A stretch of DNA of 64,000 bases from Aradus depressus (Eukaryota; Arthropoda; Insecta; Hemiptera; Aradidae). This document shows positions 57,315 to 64,000 of the stretch, in pieces. How positions within the stretch are numbered: position 1 is the first letter of the stretch; each line of letters begins with the position of its first letter. The notes beneath the pieces were generated by a model. The model was given only the letters and a program-made list of their open reading frames with translations. It ran no database searches and was not told the origin of the DNA. Both the position numbers and the translations under genes were made by a program. The stretch lies in contig OY759216.1 in the NCBI GenBank assembly GCA_963662175.1, positions 43,045,087 to 43,109,086 of the forward strand, given 5' to 3'.

Positions 57315-57690
57315 CGAAGTACAGGGGAAGTTATGTAATCGGTATATGAAAAAAACATTTCCAATTACTAAAACTCTAATATCTACCATTGTAATAAATA
57401 TATCGCCACATAATCTCATATGTGAACTCAAAACCACATAAGGACGACGCAACAATTTTCAGCGGAGTTGGCAGAAGGGAAGGATGGGATTTATAAACCC
57501 CCCCCCCCCCCCCCCCCCCCCCCACTAATGCATTTATCGACACAAAATTTAGTATGAGGATTTACCAGCCCATATATGTCAACTGTTGAATATTAGCGTA
57601 AACTGTCGACTAATTTGAAGGAGCGAAAAATTAATTGATTAATTCGTTCTGGGGAAGTACACTGCCTGTGACGACTTTTTTTTATTTACA
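57315..57690 (+). repeat. Interspersed ACTTCCCC-family copy with 24-base poly-C
   Basis: It contains AGTACAGGGGAAGTTATGTA, ATCGGT, a unit with ATTTTCAGCGGAGTTGGCAG, poly-C at about 57500-57523, and the right end TTAATTGATTAATTCGTTCT, then GGGGAAGTACACTGCC. Confidence 0.75.
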
Positions 57691-58281
57691 TGACCGAACC
57701 TGGACTTTCTTCAACATTGGAAATATACTGTTTATCAATCAATATTGTAATTGTTTTATATCTGTAGAAAAAAAATACAGTCGAATGTGCTTAATGCCTA
57801 GACGTTAGAGGGTTGTGTAGCTAATTTCCGGTCATCTTATTTTCTTTTTATATACATGGTCTTCATTTTATATTCATTCATGAATTTTTCAAATTTTATC
57901 GACTTATATTTCACTTTTTAGAGGAATTGGACATTCATTCAGAAGGTTTGAGATGCTAAAGCCCTTTCTGTAATGATACCAGAGTTATAGTTCGCCCACC
58001 CCATCTCGAAAATTCCCTTTACGAAATAAGGCATCATTTTATTTTATTTTTTTTTTCAATTATAGCAAAGTTTTAGACGTAACGCAAGAAACTGAAGGAA
58101 AAATGTTTCCCTCAGGACTATAAATGAAAATGATATCCAACTGAACTATTTTTTCCTTAATTGCTCACTACGCTCCGATTGTGACACTAAGACAAATGCA
58201 TCCCAAATTTCAAGTTTCCACGAATTGTGTGTGAAAGCCAAAGGCTGTCCATAGTTGGACAGGCAGTCAGTCGAAACCTTA

Positions 58282-58944
58282 GGCCAACCTCACATTAGGC
58301 AATTCCGAAGCGACGCGACTGATACTCAAGTATCAGCCATTTGAGTTGCCTGTGGGTATGATACCCGTAGGCAACTTTTCTCCTCACACTGAGGATACTG
58401 TGCAGCAACTAGGATCACTTCAGTCTCCATCTAGCCGTGGCGAGAAGCTGAGTTGTTCACCACGTCAAGTGAAGATTCTTCAAGTGATGAAGATGTCGTT
58501 GTGTCTTATTATTATTATTATAGAAAAAGGAAAATCCGAAGATTATGGCGCCATCCCTACATCGAAAGGAATGTTAACTATTTGTTGGTGCTAAAGAGCT
58601 GGAAAAGTCGGATTCCAAGTTCGTAGCATTCTACCGAATGACGGAAGAATCATTCCTACACTTGATTGGCATTGTTTCTTCATCCATAAGACAGAGAGAC
58701 ACACAAATGCGGGAATGTGTGAGTGCAGAAGAGTGTGTTCTAGCCATAGCGAGGCGACGCAGGAGACTCAAGGGACGGGCGACCTTCCTAGCACGTCGCT
58801 TGAGACAGGTAGGATACGCGTCTCCTGGGAGTGGCGTCGTTCGTGTTTCCCCACCACTCAACATAGGAAGTGACTTCTAAGATACCCTCAAGATACTTGA
58901 GTATCAGTCGCGTCGCTTCGGAATTGCCTAATTTGAGGTTGGCC
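58282..58944 (+). mobile_element. PIF/Harbinger relic with TTA target duplication, in the PGRP intron
   Basis: TTA is duplicated at 58279-58281 and 58945-58947. The terminal inverted repeats begin GGCCAACCTCACATTAGGCA and run about 60 bp. The plus strand encodes MTEESFLHLIGIVSSSIRQR and DTQMRECVSAEECVLAIAR, matching the N-terminal region of HARBI1-type transposases. The catalytic part is deleted. Confidence 0.88.
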
Positions 58945-59125
58945 TTAAGGTTTTTTTCTTGTATTCAACCTACAAAACCCCCAAAACTGTATAAACTACT
59001 GCAAGATAGCCTCCGTAAAAAAACAATATGATATATCTAGAGTAATTCATTTTAATTAAAAGTGTTCCTAAAAAATTTTACTTACCAACACAAATATAAT
59101 TTATGTTCATTATCAAAAAGCTTAC

Positions 59126-59263
59126 CGATTATTCCAGTTCCAGAATTCTTGTTGTTATAGATGGCGAGCCCAGCTGTAGTTAGACCCAATAGTACTATCG
59201 CCGCAAGTCCAAATCGAAAACAATCACTTTGTAGAACTTTTTCCCTGATTTTTTTGTCAGTAT
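59126..59263 (-). CDS. PGRP: PGRP-LC-like receptor, shared transmembrane exon
   Basis: Acceptor TTTTCAG|AT at 59264-59265 and donor ATCG|GTAAGC at 59124-59125 define a 138-nt exon, phase 1 at both ends. It encodes a short basic cytoplasmic segment (DTDKKIREKVLQSDCFRFG), a single membrane span (LAAIVLLGLTTAGLAIY) and an extracellular stalk (NNKNSGTGII). Its terminal G completes the first codon of each of the three downstream ectodomain exons (GAG, GTG or GAG), so all three joins are in frame. This gives a type II membrane receptor, the topology of PGRP-LC, in which extracellular peptidoglycan sensing activates the IMD/NF-kB pathway. The exon with the start codon, and any RHIM-like cytoplasmic motif, lies further upstream and was not recognised. 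Confidence 0.82.
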
Positions 59264-60674
59264 CTGAAAACGAACAATATTTATTAAATAAGAACTTAAA
59301 AAAAAATACCAACATATCATAAAATATACAGGATGTACATGGTCAGTGTAATAAAGAACCAAGACAGTTCTATAAACCATGGTCCGGCTCTCATTCGTTT
59401 CCACCTTTTGGGATATCACTTGTTACTTTCTTATACCTAAGATATAACGTTTTATTTTTATTTTATTTTATTTTTTTTTTAGTTTGTAGAAATCAATCAT
59501 CAGCGGTACTCAGGCACTCGCCCATACCCGAGGAATTGGGACACCTACTACTTCGCTCTGGTCCCAGCATTAGAATCTTCCAGGGACTGGCTTCCTGTGC
59601 TGATGCCAGGTAACCATAGCCACTACGAATCCAACCGCTTGGAAGCAACCACCCCCGTAGTACCATTTTATCTAAGGCTGTGAGAACCGCCCGCCTCAAG
59701 GTCCAGAAGGGTGACTGACCCGGGATGGCAAGCAGTTGCCTATCATCCCTATGATTTTCCACCTACAAGATGAGCGGGAGGATTAGCCTCTTAAAAAGTA
59801 GGGGGATGGTACCCATAACATACCATAGGGAAGTATTGCAATCGTGCGAAAAACCGAGATCGAAGTTTCAAAGTCCCCTGAATACTGTCACTATAAAGTT
59901 GTGAGCTTTCTATCGCAAAAACAAATGTAGCTATGAACTTGAAATTTGGAGAGAAGGGGTCGCACGTTCTAACTTAGGTCTCATTAGATTTTCGCCAACA
60001 TCAAACGAAAATTGAGAGCACTTTTCCCCGGCACCTAACTACATTTTACAATATACAGCTTATGTTTATGACCTAATCAAAAATCTTTTCAAATAATAGT
60101 TGTAGAGAATACTTAAATACATAATTCATATGAAATAAGATTTTTTACAGATCGTCCGGTTTATGAGATCCAGGCAGAAAACCATCTTGAAAGTTTTGAA
60201 TCACATATTTTTAGATGTTTCCTTGATTTATCCGAAAACGGTTAATCCTATCAAAAAATGAATTCTTACTAAAATTGTTCATTATAAAATTTCCTGTAAT
60301 TAGCTTTGTATAGCATACCTCATCGAAGCCTAATAATAAAAACATTGTCATTAAATGTATCCGAGAGTTTTAAATTCGATTGTAAAAATCCATTATAAAT
60401 TTTTAAAAAAATACAAAAGATTTCTCAAGTTACACACCATGAAGTGGTCATTTTCTTTTTTGTTTGTAATCAATTACTTTTTATTTAAACAAAGAAAGAG
60501 TTAGTCTTGATTAGTACTTGAAAGACATCCCTAACTGAAAAAAGAACAGATAATACAATCTTTTCGGCTCATTTAAAAAAATATATATATATACTATATA
60601 TATATATATAGATTAGTTATATCTGCTTTTTATCTCAGTAAAAAATATTTATCTAACTGTCAGTTATTTGTTTT
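59264..60674. other. Upstream PGRP intron or flank
   Basis: A GC-richer island at 59500-59770 has an open frame of 89 codons (minus) without a motif; its composition suggests a TE fragment. The rest is AT-rich, with a (TA)n run at about 60580-60610. The missing N-terminal exon of the PGRP gene could lie here or further right. Confidence 0.35.
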
Positions 60675-60956
60675 TGGCTTTAACTACATCACCTAATACC
60701 AGAGCGCTCTTTCGTCGCTCTGGTGAACATGAGTCCAACTCTACAATGGGGGTCCTAAATTTTACCTAGCCTAAATTTTTATTCATCTAGTATAGGGGTA
60801 TTTAACGTATAACTGACATCGTGTAGGCTCGGTACCGTCGCTTAATGTCCCATCCAAAGGACGGTGTCCTCTAGGTTTTTTCACCTCCCAGATAATAAAA
60901 CTAAGGGCTTCTACCGGGTTTTGAACCCGCGATTTAGAGCTCAATTAGGCGCCCTC
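60675..60956 (-). mobile_element. SINE, telomere-tail family
   Basis: The body and head are recognisable in minus orientation (AGAGCGCTCTTTCGTCGCTC ... GGGTTTTGAACCCGCGATTT ... GGCGCCC). The box A portion is partly deleted and the tail is missing. Confidence 0.85.
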
Positions 60957-61575
60957 ATTATCTAATTGTTTCGATGCCTCAACTGAAATAAAACTAGCCT
61001 AATATCTTAACATGCCTTCCATTACGCCATGTTCTTTTATTTTGTAAAGAACATTAACTTTAACATCTTGTAACATATTTTTAAAATGTAACAAAAATAA
61101 TGTGTTAGTAAAAATGTTGGTATACATATTTTTTTCATATTTTACGTGAAATCTAGTTTTAGTGCAAAAGTCACAAGTCCTGTAACTTATTAACCAACGT
61201 GAAGTTATTAAACTGGCAACGGCAAGTTAGCTAGTAATTATACATTTAAAAAACACATATCATTAGATTATTTGTGAGTAATTCTTGGGTAATAGCAAAT
61301 ATAGATTTGAAAATTGATTAAAAATTATTAATACATTTTAAATTGGTCATATTTTTAATCCTTTATGATAGACAATAATTCTTATAATACTGGCAGAGAG
61401 TCCTTGGACCTCCCTCCCTACCACTTCTGAACCCGGAAAACAAACAAGAAAAATACACTTTTGTTTGGCATCCAAATAAAGCTGTTGGTTTACTTGTGAT
61501 CTAGAGATTTTTTATAATTGTAACTTTCATAAAATAAAACACAAAATAAAAATAAAAAATATATTATTTTCTAAG
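60957..61575. other. AT-rich intergenic sequence
   Basis: Nothing was recognised. Confidence 0.3.
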
Positions 61576-61998
61576 GAGATATGGACAAATCGCAAACCCA
61601 ATCCCGATGATTGGGACGACCGAAATCAATCATCGGACGATGATCGACATTATAACTTGAGAACAAAATTTGCACTAGACCATTCTCAAATCGATCTGGA
61701 CTTGCAATATCCTGTTTGGGGATCAGCCATAAAATCAAACACACGTCTTCAGTCACTACTATCCATTAAACGACGTTTCCAATCCCACATTGCATCCCAT
61801 TTGTATCCTCTGTTATCAGAACACGTTATCAACGTTTTCACGACAAAAACATCATCATCACGCCAACCACTTATTCAACAAATATTCACAGACACTCTCC
61901 CCATAAATCCTCCAAGATGCCTTAAAAGCGGGCATGGCAGAGGGACCTGCCTCAGGACTAGTCTGGACTTCTCTTCGGCCTCGTACCTTAGCAGTACA
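61576..61998 (+). pseudogene. LINE-like open reading frame fragment interrupted by a SINE
   Basis: An open frame of 141 codons follows an acceptor-like TTTTCTAAG|G. It is Asp-rich at the start (NPDDWDDRNQSSDDD). It then reads LDLQYPVWGSAIKSNTRLQS and SIKRRFQSHI, which resembles the 'PVWGSA..S....LQ..QN' motif near the C-terminus of jockey/CR1-type reverse transcriptases. The SINE at 61999 supplies the present stop. Removing it in thought would extend the frame by about 20 codons to TAA, near AATAAA sequences. A host exon cannot be excluded. Confidence 0.35.
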
Positions 61999-62345
61999 TG
62001 AGTGCGCCGGTAGCTCAGTGGTATGTGTGCTTGTCTTCTGAGCTCAAGAACGTGGGTTCGAAACCCGACCGAGGCCCTTAGTTTATTTTATCTGGGAGGT
62101 AAAATAAAATTAAGCACGCCGTCCTTCGGATGGGACGTTAAGCGCTGGTCCCGAGCCTGTACGATGTCAGGTACTCGTTAAAGAGCCCTACCCTAGGTGA
62201 ATAAAAATTTAGGATGGGCAAAATTTAGGAATCCCACAGTAGAGTCGGACTTATGTCCACCAGAGTGACGAAAGAGCGCTGTGGTAGTAGGCGATATGAC
62301 CTCGTAGTTAAAGCCCGGGCATGAGTCATAAAACCTAACCTAACC
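61999..62345 (+). mobile_element. Intact SINE, telomere-tail family
   Basis: An 11-bp target duplication, TTAGCAGTACA (61988-61998 and 62346-62356), flanks it. The head has box A (TAGCTCAGTGG) and box B (GGGTTCGAAACCC), the body is complete, and the tail ends CCTAACCTAACC. Confidence 0.93.
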
Positions 62346-62499
62346 TTAGCAGTACAGCCACCCCCTCGACACTCCTCAACTCTTCCCATTCGATTATAAC
62401 GAATAAATGTCATTAATATGTAAATAAATAATTTTAATTTTTCTCGCATCATACTCATCGGAGGTGAAGGCACTAAAACAAAGATAATTTTCATTTTTA

Positions 62500-62720
62500 C
62501 TTTCCCACATATTAAGAAGTATAGGGGAAGTTACGTAATTGGTCAGAAACTCGATATTGAGTTTTCAATGGAATTTAATGTTTTTCTCTTGTGTGTCTGT
62601 GGACTAATATGTGGTCTGGATAACTCCCGATAGAATACATGTATCCACATGAATTGTATATGTGTACATAAAATAGACTCCTCTCCGAAGGACGGCACCT
62701 ATTGATTTTCAGCCAAAAGG

Positions 62721-62761
<41 letters not shown>

Positions 62762-62990
62762 AACTTAATAGAAAAACTCTGTAAATTCAAAACCCCATTT
62801 AGAACCACACCTATTTCAGCGGAATAGACTGAAGGGAAGGAGGACTCGACTCAGAAACTCTGCCCCAAAAATTGTCGAGGTGATGAAGATATCGACACAA
62901 AATTCATTATGATTCGATTGGGTTTAGAGGGAGACCGGAAACTTAATTAAATAGCTGGAGGGAGTACATTGCCGGTTTTCACCCACTTTT
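62500..62990 (+). repeat. Interspersed ACTTCCCC-family copy with about 37-base poly-G
   Basis: The left end is AGTATAGGGGAAGTTACGTA. A unit with GATTTTCAGCC is followed by a very long poly-G (about 62724-62760). Another unit (GTCGAGGTGATGAAGATATC) and a decayed right end (GGGAGTACATTGCCGG) close it. Confidence 0.75.
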
Positions 62991-64000
62991 TTTTTTTTAA
63001 TGTCTGAATTTAAAAATGAAAAGTTACGATAAAAATTGAAATTGTCCACCATTTCATTCAAACATTATTTTTAAGTATGGGTATATAAAGATTGATTAAA
63101 GATAAGTTGTAGAGAATGTTCATTTTTTTAACAATCTCAATATTATACGGAATACGGAATTAAGCATACAGTGAAGAAGGAGATAATTCAAATGCTAAAT
63201 GGCCCAAACTCTTAATTACAACGTTTTATAAAAATATTTTCAGAAAGCTAAAAGCTACCACTCAAGAAAAAAAGGTAGAAATGACTGGATTCCGTCAATT
63301 TTATTTATAAGTAAATCGGTTAAGTTTCATAACGGTTAAGTTTCATGTAAATAGTATTTTTGCTATAAATGCATCGACCTCAAACCAGTTCCTATCTGTT
63401 ATCTGATGTCGCCATTCTGGATTTCCCAATCTCATGACGTATGTTATATTATGTAGAAGTATGTTCAACTTCTCAAATCTAAATACCTAACTATTAATTA
63501 TTGCAGGTATTATATATAATGTAATATTTAAAGCCATATTAGTCGCAACATTTTCAATTTATTTTCTTTCATTCATTTTTGTTTTCATAATATGTAGTAC
63601 AATATTTCGTCCTTAAGACATTAAGTTCCACATCTGAAAATTATCTCATGATACAATTCCTTAAATTTTATTTTTAAATTAATTCAGGTTAAAACATTAA
63701 TTATATATATATTATTATAATTAGATACGTCAAATAACTACTTACCTAACATTAGCATCATTGTTATTAAAAAATTAACTTTAGCTAGTAAAGTACGTCT
63801 TATTTTTCTAACATTTTTTTTTCAAAAATCCAAAACATCATATAGGTACCAAAAAAAACTAACTATTAACCTAATTTAATAATTTACGAATTGAAAATAC
63901 TTTTTTTTTAAATTTTCCCTGTCCAAATAGCAGGATTCTATGTGACAAGAAATGAAAAAATACTTCAGGGACTTCATAAATTATACTAATTTACTAACAT
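62991..64000. other. AT-rich sequence to the end of the window
   Basis: No coding feature is supported. A good minus-strand donor (TTAG|GTAAGT, intron from 63745) follows a short open stretch with MMLML, but there is no independent sign of an exon. Confidence 0.3.

Noticed and set aside
59493..59762. 89-codon minus-strand frame as a PGRP cytoplasmic exon
   Set aside because: It has no acceptor or donor in the required phase and no RHIM-like or other recognisable motif. Its composition suggests a TE fragment.
63746..63814. Possible first exon of the PGRP gene on the minus strand
   Set aside because: There is a good donor (TTAG|GTAAGT) in the right phase, but the upstream ATG is out of frame after a stop. 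Only the short MMLML would precede the junction, and nothing links it to the gene.

Overview
This is a gene-poor, AT-rich and very repeat-dense animal nuclear window. The genes (split by GT-AG introns), the transposon types and the peptidoglycan-recognition receptor locus all point to an insect, most likely a hemipteran. The species assignment is inference, not something the sequence proves.

Four host genes are supported. (1) 32616-33236, plus strand: an apparently complete single-exon NUDT14-type nucleoside-diphosphate-sugar hydrolase. (2) 37995-42853, with a candidate 5' exon at 43420-43473, minus strand: a mitochondrial fission regulator of the MTFR1 family in four phase-consistent exons. 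(3) 44155-44715, plus strand: SOSS complex subunit B (single-stranded-DNA-binding OB-fold protein), with a likely 5'-UTR intron; it is divergent from MTFR1, and the two probably share one promoter region. (4) 48293-59263, minus strand: a PGRP-LC-like immune receptor. One transmembrane exon (59126-59263, phase 1 at both ends) can be joined in frame to any of three complete PGRP ectodomain exons (54559-55112, 52259-52791, 48293-48855). Each ectodomain exon starts in the same phase and ends in its own stop codon. All three domains have lost amidase zinc ligands, so this looks like a recognition-receptor locus with alternative last exons. The cytoplasmic N-terminal exon or exons were not found. 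A fifth, weaker candidate is a first coding exon at 22306-22545 on the minus strand.

The remainder is mobile DNA. 0-3 kb: SINE fragments and an interspersed minisatellite-like repeat split by a palindromic element. 3.2-4.2 kb: a 978-bp foldback element with an 8-bp target duplication (hAT-like). 4.2-11.1 kb: a full-length BEL/Pao LTR retrotransposon whose two 572-bp LTRs appear identical and are flanked by ATATT, but whose pol has one frameshift and one nonsense codon. 11-32 kb: SINEs, interspersed repeats and jockey-like LINE 3' ends. 38-39 kb: a PIF/Harbinger relic inside an MTFR1 intron, itself split by a second palindromic element. 56-59 kb: SINEs, repeats and a second PIF/Harbinger relic inside the PGRP intron. 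60-64 kb: SINEs, repeats and a LINE-like ORF interrupted by a young SINE.

Three repeat families dominate: a tRNA-derived SINE whose 3' tail is an insect-telomere-like (CCTAA)n array; a poly-A-tailed tRNA-derived SINE; and a family ending in ACTTCCCC/GGGGAAGT with internal ~150-bp repeating units. Three small palindromic elements with 8- or 12-bp target duplications carry a recurrent hammerhead-ribozyme-like core and are the most unusual non-genic signal here.
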